Program-made: the position numbers and the translations under genes
In this document: piece after piece, positions 54,981 to 63,697 of the stretch
How positions within the stretch are numbered: position 1 is the stretch's first letter
Layout: the number at the start of each line of letters is the position of its first letter
Notes under the pieces: generated by a model
What the model was told of the DNA's origin: nothing
Database searches by the model: none
The model's input: only the letters and a program-made list of their open reading frames with translations
Origin: SSSZ01 sp036732025
GTDB taxonomy: Bacteria; Pseudomonadota; Gammaproteobacteria; Burkholderiales; Rhodocyclaceae
Reading direction: 5' to 3'
NCBI GenBank assembly: GCA_036732025.1
Contig: DAINDE010000017.1
Coordinates: forward strand, 6,116-70,115
DNA length: 64,000 nt

Positions 54981-55619
54981 ATGCGACGGTCAATCGTTTG
55001 GCGGTGGTTGGGGGTCGGTCTTCTGGCGGCGACTTGCTGCGGCTTGTCCTGGGGGCAGTCCGCCCCGGTTGAGCGAATGCGAGCCCTGCAGGGCGATGCG
55101 GCGCGCTTCAAGGCGGCGGCGGAGGCGGGGCGCGGCACGGCGGCGTTCTGCGCCAACTGCCATGGGGAGGCTGGTTACAGCAAGACGCCGGAAGTGCCCA
55201 ACCTGGCCGGCCAGAACCCGGCCTATCTCGTCGAGCAGATCCGGAAATTCGGCGCCGGGGAACGCAAGGACCCTTTCATGCAAGGGCTCATCAAGGCCCT
55301 GAAAGAGGACGAGCGCCTGCAGGTGGCCGCCTACTTCTCCAGCCTCAACGTCCCGGCCGGTAAGGCCGACACGGCCCTGGCCACCCGCGGCAAGGATTAT
55401 TTCGTGCGGCTGTGCGCCCGCTGCCATGGGGAGAACGGCCACGGCAACGAAACCATCCCCCGCCTGGCCGGCCAGCAGGTCGAATACCTGAAGCGCTCCA
55501 TCAGCCGCTACCGCGACAATTCCGGCGAACGCATCTACACCCTCATGCAGATCGCCACGGCGGGGCTGCGCAACGAAGACATCGCGGCCATCGCCAATTA
55601 CCTGACGACGCTGCCTTAG
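54981..55619 (+). CDS. Diheme cytochrome c (cytochrome c4-like)
   Basis: A 212-residue periplasmic cytochrome with a signal peptide (LGVGLLAATCCGLSWG) and two c-type heme motifs, CANCH from C57 and CARCH from C145, in two homologous halves, each with a C-terminal Met region (DPFMQGL, YTLMQIA). This is the cytochrome c4 layout and it probably hands electrons to a terminal oxidase. It follows the PilJ-domain gene by 56 bases behind CCGGAGG and may share its FNR-type control. It converges on the radical SAM gene. Confidence 0.9.
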   Translation: MRRSIVWRWLGVGLLAATCCGLSWGQSAPVERMRALQGDAARFKAAAEAGRGTAAFCANCHGEAGYSKTPEVPNLAGQNPAYLVEQIRKFGAGERKDPFMQGLIKALKEDERLQVAAYFSSLNVPAGKADTALATRGKDYFVRLCARCHGENGHGNETIPRLAGQQVEYLKRSISRYRDNSGERIYTLMQIATAGLRNEDIAAIANYLTTLP

Positions 55620-55628
55620 CGCCGCCGG

Positions 55629-56747
55629 TCAGAAGAGCGAGAGTTGCCCCTTGCCGTCCTCCGCAGGCGTTGCCGGCGGGGGCGGGCGGAAGCGTTGGCA
55701 ATCCAGTTCGGGCCAATGGCGGGACAGGCCGTGGCGCCGGCAGGCCAGGTCGAAGCGCTGGCGGATGAGGTCGGCGTAGTGCCCCAGGCCTGTCATGCGG
55801 CTGCCGAAAGCGGCATCGTTGGCTTTTCCTTCCCGCAGGTCATAGAGCACGGCCATCAGGCGGTTGGCTTTTTCCGGCGCATGGTGGGCGAGCCAGTCCC
55901 GGAACAGGCCGGCCACTTCGTGGGGCAGGCGCAGCAGGGTGTAGCCGGCGCTGCCCGCTCCCCGCTCCTTGGCCTTTGCCAGTAGATGTTCCAGTTCGTG
56001 GTCGTTGAGGGCGGGGATGAGGGGGGAGACGAGGACGGTCGTGGGAATGCCCGCGGCAGCCAGCGCGGCCAGGGCTTCCAGCCGGGCGTGGGGGGCGCTG
56101 GCCCGGGGCTCCAGGCGGCGGGCCAGGGCGCCGTCCAGGGTGGTGAGGGAAATCGCCACCTGGGCGAGGTTGCGGCGGGCCAGTTCGGCCCACAGGTCGA
56201 TGTCTCGGGTGATCAGGGCGGACTTGGTGACCACCGACACCGGATGTTCCATCTCCAGGAAGACTTCCAGCAGCGCGCGGGTGAGTCCGAACTGGCGTTC
56301 CGCCGGCTGGTAGGCGTCGGTGGCCGTGCCCAGGGCGACAGGGGAGCAGCGGTAGCCGGGACGGGCCAGTTCTTCCCGCAGCAGTCGGGCGGCATCGGGC
56401 TTGTGGAAGATCTGGGTCTCGAAATCCAGCCCCGGGGAGAGGCCAAGCCAGGCGTGGGTGGGGCGGGCGTAGCAGTAGATGCAGCCGTGCTCACAGCCGC
56501 GGTAGGGGTTGAGGGACTGGTCGAAGCCCAGGTCGGGGGAGTCGTTGCGGCTGATGATCGACTTCGCCGCATCCACCAGGAGGCGGGTGCGGGGCGACGG
56601 CTCTTCCTCCCGTGCCCAGCCGTCGTCCTCAGCCGTGCGGCTGGCGACGGTGAAGCGGTGGTCGACGTTGCCCACCGCCCCGCGGCCTTTCTGTGGCGTG
56701 GCGGGCAATTCGAGGTCGGGATGGCGGTCGAATTCTTCCATGGGCAT
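55629..56747 (-). CDS. Radical SAM protein, PA0069 family
   Basis: A 372-residue radical SAM protein with the cluster motif CEHGCIYC (C85, C89, C92), in the order C-x3-C-x2-C, preceded by GFDQSLNPYRG. AYQPAERQFGLTRALLEVF and LVSPLIPALNDHELEHLLA are typical of the PA0069 family, which also resembles spore photoproduct lyase-like proteins. The physiological reaction is unknown. The start at 56747 gives the usual family length; the reading frame is open upstream across the DAHP synthase gene but antisense. Confidence 0.88.
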   Translation of the reverse strand: MPMEEFDRHPDLELPATPQKGRGAVGNVDHRFTVASRTAEDDGWAREEEPSPRTRLLVDAAKSIISRNDSPDLGFDQSLNPYRGCEHGCIYCYARPTHAWLGLSPGLDFETQIFHKPDAARLLREELARPGYRCSPVALGTATDAYQPAERQFGLTRALLEVFLEMEHPVSVVTKSALITRDIDLWAELARRNLAQVAISLTTLDGALARRLEPRASAPHARLEALAALAAAGIPTTVLVSPLIPALNDHELEHLLAKAKERGAGSAGYTLLRLPHEVAGLFRDWLAHHAPEKANRLMAVLYDLREGKANDAAFGSRMTGLGHYADLIRQRFDLACRRHGLSRHWPELDCQRFRPPPPATPAEDGKGQLSLF

Positions 56748-56792
56748 CCGGTAGAATGCTCCGTTTTCCGCAATTTTTGAATGGGGTTGGCC

Positions 56793-57872
56793 ATGATGCC
56801 GCAAACCAAGCCGAACACGGACGACGTCCGCATCAAGGAAATCAAGGAGCTGGTGCCGCCGGCCCACGTTTTCCGTGAATACCCGGTGTCCAACCGGGCG
56901 GCCCAGACCACCTACAACGCCCGCCAGGCCATCCATCGCATCCTGCACGGCGCCGACGACCGCCTGCTGGTGGTCATCGGCCCCTGTTCCATCCATGACT
57001 ACGCCGTGGCCATGGATTACGCGAAGAAGCTGGCCAAAGAGGCGGAGAAGCACGCCGACGACCTGGTGGTGCTGATGCGCGTCTATTTCGAAAAGCCCCG
57101 CACCACCGTGGGCTGGAAGGGCCTCATCAACGATCCGCGCCTGGACGGCAGCTTCCGCATCAACGAGGGCCTGCGGCTGGCCCGCCGCATCCTCCTCGAG
57201 GTCAACGAGCTCGACCTGCCCTGTGCCACCGAATTCCTCGATACCATCACCCCGCAATACACGGCGGACCTCATTTCCTGGGGGGCCATCGGCGCCCGCA
57301 CCACGGAATCCCAGGTGCATCGCGAGCTGGCTTCCGGTCTCTCCTGCCCGGTGGGCTTCAAGAACGGCACCGACGGCAACATGCGCATCGCCGTGGACGC
57401 CATCCGCGCCGCCCAGTCGCCCCATCACTTCCTGTCGGTGACCAAGTCGGGCCATACCGCCATCGTCTCCACCGTCGGCAACGAGGACTGCCACGTCATC
57501 CTGCGTGGCGGCAAGGAGCCCAATTACGATGCCGCCCACGTGGACGCCGCCTGCCAGGAGATTTCCAAGGCCGGCCTGGCGGCCCGCCTGATGGTGGATT
57601 TCTCCCACGGCAACAGCCGCAAGCAGTACCAGTTGCAGATGGAAGTGTGCGAAGACGTCTGCCGCCAGGTGGCCGGCGGCGAGGAGCGCATCGTCGGCGT
57701 CATGGTGGAATCCCACCTGGTGGAAGGGCGCCAGGATCTGTCGCCGGACAAGCCCCTGGTCTACGGCCAGAGCATCACCGACGCCTGCCTCGGCTGGGAG
57801 GACAGCGTCGCCGCCCTGGAGCAGCTGGCGGCGGCAGTGCGGGCGCGGCGCCTGGTGGAGGCAGCGGAGTAG
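56793..57872 (+). CDS. aroG: 3-deoxy-7-phosphoheptulonate synthase (class I, AroG/F-like)
   Basis: A 359-residue DAHP synthase that condenses PEP and erythrose 4-phosphate, the first step of aromatic biosynthesis. Visible are VVIGPCSIHDY, VLMRVYFEKPRTTVGWKG, RTTESQVHRELASGLSCPVG, VGFKNGTDG and VMVESHLVEGRQD. It belongs to the AroFGH feedback-regulated type. The first of two adjacent ATGs is used; an in-frame ATG at 56781 is also possible. The inhibitor specificity (Phe, Tyr or Trp) cannot be settled here. Confidence 0.94.
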   Translation: MMPQTKPNTDDVRIKEIKELVPPAHVFREYPVSNRAAQTTYNARQAIHRILHGADDRLLVVIGPCSIHDYAVAMDYAKKLAKEAEKHADDLVVLMRVYFEKPRTTVGWKGLINDPRLDGSFRINEGLRLARRILLEVNELDLPCATEFLDTITPQYTADLISWGAIGARTTESQVHRELASGLSCPVGFKNGTDGNMRIAVDAIRAAQSPHHFLSVTKSGHTAIVSTVGNEDCHVILRGGKEPNYDAAHVDAACQEISKAGLAARLMVDFSHGNSRKQYQLQMEVCEDVCRQVAGGEERIVGVMVESHLVEGRQDLSPDKPLVYGQSITDACLGWEDSVAALEQLAAAVRARRLVEAAE

Positions 57873-57885
57873 CCGCCGAGCCGGC

Positions 57886-58455
57886 TCAGCCCGCGGTCTT
57901 GCCCTTCTGCCAGAGCACGTCGCCCTGGCCGCCGGCCCGGTTGAGACTGCGTCCCAGGATGAAGAGCAGGTCGGAAAGCCGGTTGATGTAGCGGCGGGCC
58001 GCGTCGGACAGGGGCTCGCTGTGGTGCAGATGGACCACGGCCCGCTCGGCGCGGCGGCAGACCGTCCGGCACAGGTGGGCCAGGGCGGCGGCCCGGGTGC
58101 CGCCGGGGAGGATGAATTCCTTCAAGCGCGGCAGGTCGGCGTTGAAGTCCTCGGCCAGGGCCTCCAGGCGGGCCACCTGGCCATCCTGGATGACGGCCAT
58201 GCCGGGCAGGCAGAGTTCCCCGCCGAGATCGAAGAGGTCGTGCTGGATGTCCACCAGGGCGCTGCGCACGGCGGCGGGCATCTCCTCGCAAAGCAGCACG
58301 CCGATGGCGGAGTTCAGTTCGTCCACCTCGCCGATGGCGTCGATGCGCAGGCTGTCCTTGGTCGTGCGGCTGCCGTCACCGAGGCCCGTGGTGCCGGCGT
58401 CGCCGGTGCGGGTGACGATCTTGGAAAGGCGGTTGCCGGCGCGTTCGCTACTCAT
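57886..58455 (-). CDS. Cob(I)yrinic acid a,c-diamide adenosyltransferase (PduO type)
   Basis: A 189-residue ATP:cob(I)alamin adenosyltransferase. The N-terminal RTGDAGTTGLGDGSRTTKD binds ATP, and AIGEVDELNSAIGVLLCE plus LCRTVCRRAERAVVHL and YINRLSDLLFILGR are hallmarks of the PduO/ATR family. It produces adenosylcobalamin. The start follows AGGAGA. It is divergent from hyi across 61 bases carrying an inverted repeat. Confidence 0.93.
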   Translation of the reverse strand: MSSERAGNRLSKIVTRTGDAGTTGLGDGSRTTKDSLRIDAIGEVDELNSAIGVLLCEEMPAAVRSALVDIQHDLFDLGGELCLPGMAVIQDGQVARLEALAEDFNADLPRLKEFILPGGTRAAALAHLCRTVCRRAERAVVHLHHSEPLSDAARRYINRLSDLLFILGRSLNRAGGQGDVLWQKGKTAG

Positions 58456-58472
58456 GGGCGTCTCCTGATGAA

Positions 58473-58498
58473 GTGGGCGGATTATACTTTTCGCCCAC
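58473..58498. repeat. Inverted repeat over divergent -10 elements
   Basis: GTGGGCG (58473-58479) and CGCCCAC (58492-58498) flank a 12-base AT-rich core that contains TATAAT on the minus strand (58481-58486) and TATACT on the plus strand (58483-58488). It is suited to act as an operator over divergent start signals for the adenosyltransferase and hyi. No strong -35 box is visible in either direction. Confidence 0.4.
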
Positions 58499-58516
58499 GC
58501 AAGAGACTCCTTACCC

Positions 58517-59296
58517 ATGCCGAAGTTCGCCGCCAACCTCAGTTTCCTCTTTGCCGACGTCCCGTTCCCAGAGCGTTTCCGACGGGCCGTTGCCGCCGGG
58601 TTCAAGGGGGTGGAATTCATGTTCCCCTACGCCTGGCCGGCGGAGCATGTGGCAGCCTGGCTGCGGGCGAGCGGCCTGGAGATGGTGCTCTTCAACCTGC
58701 CGCCGGGGGACTGGGAGGCCGGCGACCGGGGCCTGGCCTGCGATCCGGCCCGGCGGGCGGAATTCGCCGCCGGCGTCGAAGAGGCGGCCCGCTACGCCGA
58801 GGCCCTCGGCTGCCGCCGCCTGCATTGCCTGGCGGGGCTGGCGCCCGCCGGCGTGCCGGACGACGACGTTCGTGCCACTTACGTCGGCAATCTGCGCCTG
58901 GCCGCCGACCGGTTGGCCGCCCTCGGCGCCACCGTCATGATCGAGCCCATCAACAGCCGCATCGACATGCCCGGCTACTGGCTGGACACGCCGGCCAAGG
59001 CCTTCGCGCTGCATGAGGAAATCGGCCGCGCCAACCTGCGGGTGCAGTACGACGTCTATCACGCCCAGATCATGGCCGGCGACCTGGCGCGGACCCTGGA
59101 GGCCAACCTGTCCCGTATCGGCCACATCCAGATCGCCGACAATCCGGGGCGCCACGAGCCGGGCACGGGGGAGATCAACTATCCCTATCTCTTTGCCCTG
59201 CTCGACCGCCTCGGCTATGACGGGTGGGTGGGCTGCGAATACAAGCCAAAGGCCGGCACTGAGGCCGGCCTTGACTGGTTCAACGAGGTTCGCTGA
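58517..59296 (+). CDS. hyi: Hydroxypyruvate isomerase
   Basis: A 259-residue TIM-barrel protein of the hydroxypyruvate isomerase group, interconverting hydroxypyruvate and tartronate semialdehyde. Matches are MPKFAANLSFLFADVPFPER, GFKGVEFMFPY, metal ligand Glu in VMIEPINSRIDMPGYWL, VQYDVYHAQIMAGDL, IGHIQIADNPGRHEPGTG and the terminal GCEYKPK. It belongs to glyoxylate assimilation together with the glycerate kinase and glycolate oxidase genes downstream. Its stop directly abuts the stop of the convergent bacteriohemerythrin gene. Confidence 0.93.
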   Translation: MPKFAANLSFLFADVPFPERFRRAVAAGFKGVEFMFPYAWPAEHVAAWLRASGLEMVLFNLPPGDWEAGDRGLACDPARRAEFAAGVEEAARYAEALGCRRLHCLAGLAPAGVPDDDVRATYVGNLRLAADRLAALGATVMIEPINSRIDMPGYWLDTPAKAFALHEEIGRANLRVQYDVYHAQIMAGDLARTLEANLSRIGHIQIADNPGRHEPGTGEINYPYLFALLDRLGYDGWVGCEYKPKAGTEAGLDWFNEVR

Positions 59297-59782
59297 TCAC
59301 CAGAACTTCCACCACCACTTTTTCTTTTTCATGGTGGTTTCCACTTCCTTGGTCCAGGTGGTGTACTGGGTCAGGCCGGCGGTCTCGAAGAAGGCGCCGA
59401 AGCGCTTGTCGCTGTCGTTGATGTGCTGGGTCAGCCAGCCCTTGAGGAAGTGCAGCAGTTCGAAGGTGATGGCGGCGTTCTCGTTGTCGATCTTGTACTG
59501 GAGGTCCTGGACCTGCTTGATCAGTTCCTCGTGCTGCTGCTTGTGGATTTCGAAGCCCGGGTAGTGGGTGAGGCGCATCAGGCTTTCCTCGAGCAGGAAG
59601 TGGGTGCGCGTATACTCGGCCAGGCGGCCCAGGATGTCCCGCGAAGTGGCGCTGCCGCGGTGCTCGCGGATGGCTTCGTGCAGTTGGTTGAGCAGGGAGA
59701 CGAGGACGCGGTGCTGTTCGTCCACTTCCTGGATGCCGACGTTGTAGCTGTCGGACCAGCTGAATAGTTCGTTATTGGACAT
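59297..59782 (-). CDS. Bacteriohemerythrin
   Basis: A 161-residue oxygen-binding hemerythrin domain protein. All ligands of the di-iron centre are present: H24, H61, E65, H80, H84, H120 and D125 (patterns HFLLE, HKQQH, HINDSD). The protein continues past the domain with a strange tail rich in Lys and Trp (KKKKWWWKFW). It may store or deliver oxygen, or act in sensing. It sits between genes for glycolate metabolism, which uses oxygen or electron acceptors. An FNR-like dyad lies upstream at 59838. Confidence 0.93.
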   Translation of the reverse strand: MSNNELFSWSDSYNVGIQEVDEQHRVLVSLLNQLHEAIREHRGSATSRDILGRLAEYTRTHFLLEESLMRLTHYPGFEIHKQQHEELIKQVQDLQYKIDNENAAITFELLHFLKGWLTQHINDSDKRFGAFFETAGLTQYTTWTKEVETTMKKKKWWWKFW

Positions 59783-59837
59783 GGTCTATGGCCTAGGTAA
59801 TAGGTGGGGAAGCTTACCCTTCCCCCGACGGCCAGGG

Positions 59838-59851
59838 TTGACGGAGGTCAA
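59838..59851 (-). promoter_or_regulatory. FNR/CRP-family dyad before bacteriohemerythrin
   Basis: TTGACGGAGGTCAA is a perfect dyad fitting the FNR/NNR/DNR family pattern TTGAY-N4-RTCAA. Its centre is 62 bases before the bacteriohemerythrin start, and class II spacing would put a TAAGCT -10 box at 59811-59816 on the minus strand. The glycerate kinase gene begins 28 bases past the dyad on the other side, so it could also be affected. Confidence 0.55.
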
Positions 59852-59879
59852 GCATTAGCCGCTTAGGGGATGTGAGCCG

Positions 59880-61139
59880 ATGAACGCAAAGACTATGCTA
59901 TGTGAGTTGATCGCCGCCGCCATCGCCCGGGCGGCACCCGGGGTCTGCGTGTCGCCCTATCTGCCGGCGCCGGGCGGGCGGCTGGTAGTGGTGGGGGCTG
60001 GCAAGGCAGCGGCGGCCATGGCCCGGGCGGTGGAGGACCACTGGAGCGGAGAGTTGCAGGGACTGGTGGTGACCCGTTACGGCCACGGCGTACCCTGCCG
60101 GCGCATCGAAGTGGTGGAAGCCGCCCATCCCGTACCCGACGCTGCCGGCGAAGCCGCAGCGGCGCGCATCCTGCAGCAGGTGAGCGGGCTCGCGGAGGAG
60201 GACCGGGTGCTGGCCCTCGTTTCCGGGGGCGGCTCCGCCCTGCTGGCGGCGCCCGCCCCTGGCGTCACCCTGGCGGCCAAGCGGGCCCTTACCGGTGCCC
60301 TGCTTCGGAGCGGCGCCACCATCGCCGAGATGAACTGCGTGCGCAAGCATCTCTCCGCCATCAAGGGCGGTCGCCTGGCGGCGGCGGCATGGCCGGCTTC
60401 GGTGCTGACCCTGGCCATCTCGGACGTGCCCGGCGACGACCCGGCGGTGATCGCCTCCGGGCCCACGGTGGCGGACCCGACCACCTGCGCCGATGCCCTG
60501 GCCATCCTCGACCGTTACCGCATCGATATTCCCGCCGAACTGCGCGGCCACCTTGCCGCCGGCAAACTGGAAACGCCCAAGCCCGGCGACCCACGGCTCG
60601 CCCGCAGCGAATTCCGCCTCGTCGCCAGCCCCTGGCAGATGCTGGAGGCGGCGGCGGAAAAGGCCCGCACCCTCGGTATCACGCCGCTCATCCTGGGGGA
60701 CGCCATCGAGGGCGAGGCCCGGGAAGTGGCCCGGGTCATGGCCGCCATGGCGCGTTCGGCCGCCATCCGGGGGCAGCCGGTATCACCGCCCTGCGTCCTT
60801 CTGTCCGGCGGGGAAACCACCGTGACGGTGCGGGGGCGGGGGCGGGGCGGGCGCAACAGCGAATTCCTCCTCGCCCTGGCCCTGGCCCTCGACGGCGCGC
60901 CGGGCATCCACGCCCTGGCGGCGGACACCGACGGCATCGACGGCAGCGAGGACAATGCCGGCGCCTTCGTCGCCCCCGACACCCTGGCCCGGGCCAGGGC
61001 GGCCGGGGTGGATGCCCGGGCCTGCCTGGCGGACAACGATGCCTGGGGTTTCTTCCACGCCCTCGGCGACCTGCTCGTCACCGGCCCGACCTTGACCAAC
61101 GTGAACGACTTCCGGGCGCTCCTCATCGGGGTAGAATGA
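59880..61139 (+). CDS. Glycerate 2-kinase (MOFRL type)
   Basis: A 419-residue glycerate 2-kinase of the GckA/TtuD family, forming 2-phosphoglycerate. Features: RLVVVGAGKAAAAMARAVED, EAAHPVPDAAGEAAA, ALVSGGGSALLAAPAPGV, NCVRKHLSAIKGGRLA, ISDVPGDDPAVIASGPT, and in the C-terminal MOFRL domain CVLLSGGETTVTVRGRGRGG and ADTDGIDGSEDNAGAF. Family TtuD proteins were first annotated as hydroxypyruvate reductases. The gene opens the glycerate kinase-glcD-glcE-glcF series. Confidence 0.92.
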   Translation: MNAKTMLCELIAAAIARAAPGVCVSPYLPAPGGRLVVVGAGKAAAAMARAVEDHWSGELQGLVVTRYGHGVPCRRIEVVEAAHPVPDAAGEAAAARILQQVSGLAEEDRVLALVSGGGSALLAAPAPGVTLAAKRALTGALLRSGATIAEMNCVRKHLSAIKGGRLAAAAWPASVLTLAISDVPGDDPAVIASGPTVADPTTCADALAILDRYRIDIPAELRGHLAAGKLETPKPGDPRLARSEFRLVASPWQMLEAAAEKARTLGITPLILGDAIEGEAREVARVMAAMARSAAIRGQPVSPPCVLLSGGETTVTVRGRGRGGRNSEFLLALALALDGAPGIHALAADTDGIDGSEDNAGAFVAPDTLARARAAGVDARACLADNDAWGFFHALGDLLVTGPTLTNVNDFRALLIGVE

Positions 61140-61156
61140 TCGGCCAAGGAGGCCGT

Positions 61157-62638
61157 ATGGGCGCGGAAGACAAGGTTTTCGACACTGACGTGGCAGTCCT
61201 GGCGCGGCGTCTCGCCGCCGTGCTGCCGGGGCACTGCCTGCTGCTCGATGCCGAGGACCTGCGCCCCTACGAATGCGACGGCCTCACCGCCTACCGGGCG
61301 CTGCCCCTGGCCGTCTGCCTGCCGGAAACCGAGGCCCAGGTGCGGGACGTGCTGCGGGTCTGCCACCAGCTCAAGGTGCCGGTGGTGGCCCGGGGTGCCG
61401 GCACCGGCCTTTCCGGCGGCGCCATGCCCCACGCCCAGGGCGTTGTGCTCTCCCTCGCCCGCTTCAACAAGATCCTGCGCGTCGACGCCAATGCCCGCCT
61501 GGCCGTGGTCCAGCCCGGGGTGCGCAACCTGGCGGTGTCGGAAGCGGCGGCGCCCCACGGCCTCTACTATGCGCCGGACCCGTCCTCCCAGATCGCCTGC
61601 ACCCTGGGCGGCAACGTGGCGGAAAACTCCGGCGGCGTCCATTGCCTCAAGTACGGCCTCACCGTCCATAACATCCTGCGCCTCCGGGTGGTCAGCGTCG
61701 AGGGCGAGGTCTTCGAGATCGGCTCGGAAGCGCCCGATGCCCCGGGCTACGACCTGCTGGCCCTGCTCATCGGCTCCGAGGGCATGCTCGGCGTGGTCAC
61801 CGAGGTCACCGTCAAGCTGGTGCCCAAGCCGGAACTGGCCCAGGTGGTCATGGCCTCCTTCGACGACGTGGCCAAGGCCGGCGAGGCAGTGGCGGCCATC
61901 ATCGCCGCCGGCATCATCCCGGCCGGCCTGGAGATGATGGACAAGCCCGCCACCGCAGCCGTCGAACCCTTCGTCAAGGCCGGTTACGACCTCAATGCGG
62001 AAGCGATCCTGCTCTGCGAATCCGACGGTACGCCGGAAGAAGTCGCCGAGGAGATCGCCCGCGTCACCGCCGTGCTCACCGCCAGCGGCGCCCGGGATAT
62101 CCGCGTTTCCCAGTCGGAAGCCGAGCGCCTGCGCTTCTGGGCCGGGCGCAAGGCAGCCTTCCCCGCCGTCGGGCGCATCACCCCCGACTACTACTGCATG
62201 GACGGCACCATCCCGCGCAAGCACCTGGCCGAGATGCTGCAGGCCATCGCCGCCATGGAGCATAAATACGGCCTGCGCTGCGCCAACGTCTTCCACGCCG
62301 GCGACGGCAACCTCCACCCCCTCATCATGTACGATGCCGCCCGGCCCGGCGACTGGGAGCGGGCCGAGGCCTTCGGCGCCGAAATCCTGGAGCTTTCCGT
62401 GGCCCTGGGCGGGTCCATCACCGGCGAGCACGGCGTCGGTGTCGAGAAGATCAACCAGATGTGCGTCCAGTACGCGACGCCGGAACTGGAAGCCTTCCAC
62501 CGCATCAAGGCGGCCTTCGACGAGGACGGCCTGCTCAATCCGGGCAAGGCCGTGCCCAGCCTGCACCGCTGCGCCGAGTACGGGCGCATGCACGTGCATG
62601 GGGGAGAGCTGAAATTTCCCGAGCTGGAGCGTTTCTGA
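61157..62638 (+). CDS. glcD: Glycolate oxidase FAD subunit GlcD
   Basis: A 493-residue FAD-linked oxidase (glycolate to glyoxylate). The FAD-binding domain shows VVARGAGTGLSGGAMPHAQG and CTLGGNVAENSGGVHCLKYG; the C-terminal cap has FHAGDGNLHPLIMYDA and GSITGEHGVGVEKI. ATG 61157 lies four bases behind AAGGAGG; the in-frame ATG at 61136 overlaps the kinase stop and is less well supported. The stop overlaps glcE by one base. Confidence 0.96.
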   Translation: MGAEDKVFDTDVAVLARRLAAVLPGHCLLLDAEDLRPYECDGLTAYRALPLAVCLPETEAQVRDVLRVCHQLKVPVVARGAGTGLSGGAMPHAQGVVLSLARFNKILRVDANARLAVVQPGVRNLAVSEAAAPHGLYYAPDPSSQIACTLGGNVAENSGGVHCLKYGLTVHNILRLRVVSVEGEVFEIGSEAPDAPGYDLLALLIGSEGMLGVVTEVTVKLVPKPELAQVVMASFDDVAKAGEAVAAIIAAGIIPAGLEMMDKPATAAVEPFVKAGYDLNAEAILLCESDGTPEEVAEEIARVTAVLTASGARDIRVSQSEAERLRFWAGRKAAFPAVGRITPDYYCMDGTIPRKHLAEMLQAIAAMEHKYGLRCANVFHAGDGNLHPLIMYDAARPGDWERAEAFGAEILELSVALGGSITGEHGVGVEKINQMCVQYATPELEAFHRIKAAFDEDGLLNPGKAVPSLHRCAEYGRMHVHGGELKFPELERF

Positions 62639-63693
62639 TGCAGCTTGACGACTTGGCCGGACGCATCCGCGACGCTGCGGCGGCCCGCATGCCCTTGCGC
62701 ATCCGCGGTGGCGGCAGCAAGGACTTCTATGGCGGCCTGCTGGTGGGCGAGGTGCTCGACGTGGCCGGCTACCGGGGCGTCGTCGCCTACGAGCCGACGG
62801 AGCTGTACCTCACCGCCCGCTGTGGCACGCCGCTCTCGGAAATCGACGCGACCCTGGTGGAACGGGGCCAGATGCTGGCCTTCGAGCCGCCCCGTTTCGG
62901 GGGCGCCACCGTCGGCGGCTGCGTCGCCGCCGGCCTGGCCGGCCCGCGCCGGCAGCAGGCGGGGGCGGTGCGGGATTTCGTCCTGGGCGTGAGACTCGTC
63001 GACGGTGGCGGCCGCATTCTCGACTTCGGCGGCCAGGTCATGAAGAACGTTGCCGGCTACGATGTTTCCCGCCTGCTGGCCGGCAGCCTCGGCACCCTCG
63101 GCCTGATCGCCGAGGTGACCCTCAAGGTCCTGCCGCGGCCGGTGGCGGAATCGACCCTGGCCTTCGCCGTGGACGAAGCCGAGGCCATCGCCCTGCTCAA
63201 CCGCTGGGGCGGGCGGCCCCTGCCCATTTCCGCCTCCTTCTGGTACGACGGCCTCCTGGCAGTGCGCCTATCCGGCGCCCGCGCGGCGGTGGAGTCGGCC
63301 GCCCGGCAACTGGGCGGCGACCCCATGGCCGACGGCGACGATTTCTGGCGCCGCATCCGCGAGCAGGACCATGGCGCCTTCGCCGGCCCCGTCCTCTGGC
63401 GCTTGGCGGTGCCGTCCACGGCGGCGCCGTTGGCGCTGTCCGGCCAGGGAGCACTGGAATGGGGCGGCGGCCAGCGCTGGCTGGCCACCGATGCCGCCCC
63501 CGAGGCCATTCGGGCCGCAGCAGCCCGGGTGGGCGGCCACGCTGTCCTCTATCGGGCGCCGGAATCCCTGCGTTGCCGGGAGGGCGCCTTCGCCCCCCTG
63601 AATCCGCCGCTGCTGGCCCTGCACCGCCGCCTGAAGAAAGTGTTCGATCCACTGGGCATCCTCAATCCCGGACGCCTGTACGCCGAGTTCTGA
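62638..63693 (+). CDS. glcE: Glycolate oxidase FAD-binding subunit GlcE
   Basis: A 351-residue subunit of the membrane-associated glycolate oxidase. It has the same FAD_binding_4 fold as GlcD but is shorter: PLRIRGGGSKDFYGG, GATVGGCVAAGLAGPRR, VMKNVAGYDVSRLLAGSLG, LGLIAEVTLKVLP. The C-terminal block FDPLGILNPGRLYAEF is typical. The frame is open upstream inside glcD; the ATG in TGATG (62636-62640) is used, giving a one-base overlap. Confidence 0.95.
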   Translation: MQLDDLAGRIRDAAAARMPLRIRGGGSKDFYGGLLVGEVLDVAGYRGVVAYEPTELYLTARCGTPLSEIDATLVERGQMLAFEPPRFGGATVGGCVAAGLAGPRRQQAGAVRDFVLGVRLVDGGGRILDFGGQVMKNVAGYDVSRLLAGSLGTLGLIAEVTLKVLPRPVAESTLAFAVDEAEAIALLNRWGGRPLPISASFWYDGLLAVRLSGARAAVESAARQLGGDPMADGDDFWRRIREQDHGAFAGPVLWRLAVPSTAAPLALSGQGALEWGGGQRWLATDAAPEAIRAAAARVGGHAVLYRAPESLRCREGAFAPLNPPLLALHRRLKKVFDPLGILNPGRLYAEF

Positions 63694-63697
63694 CGCC

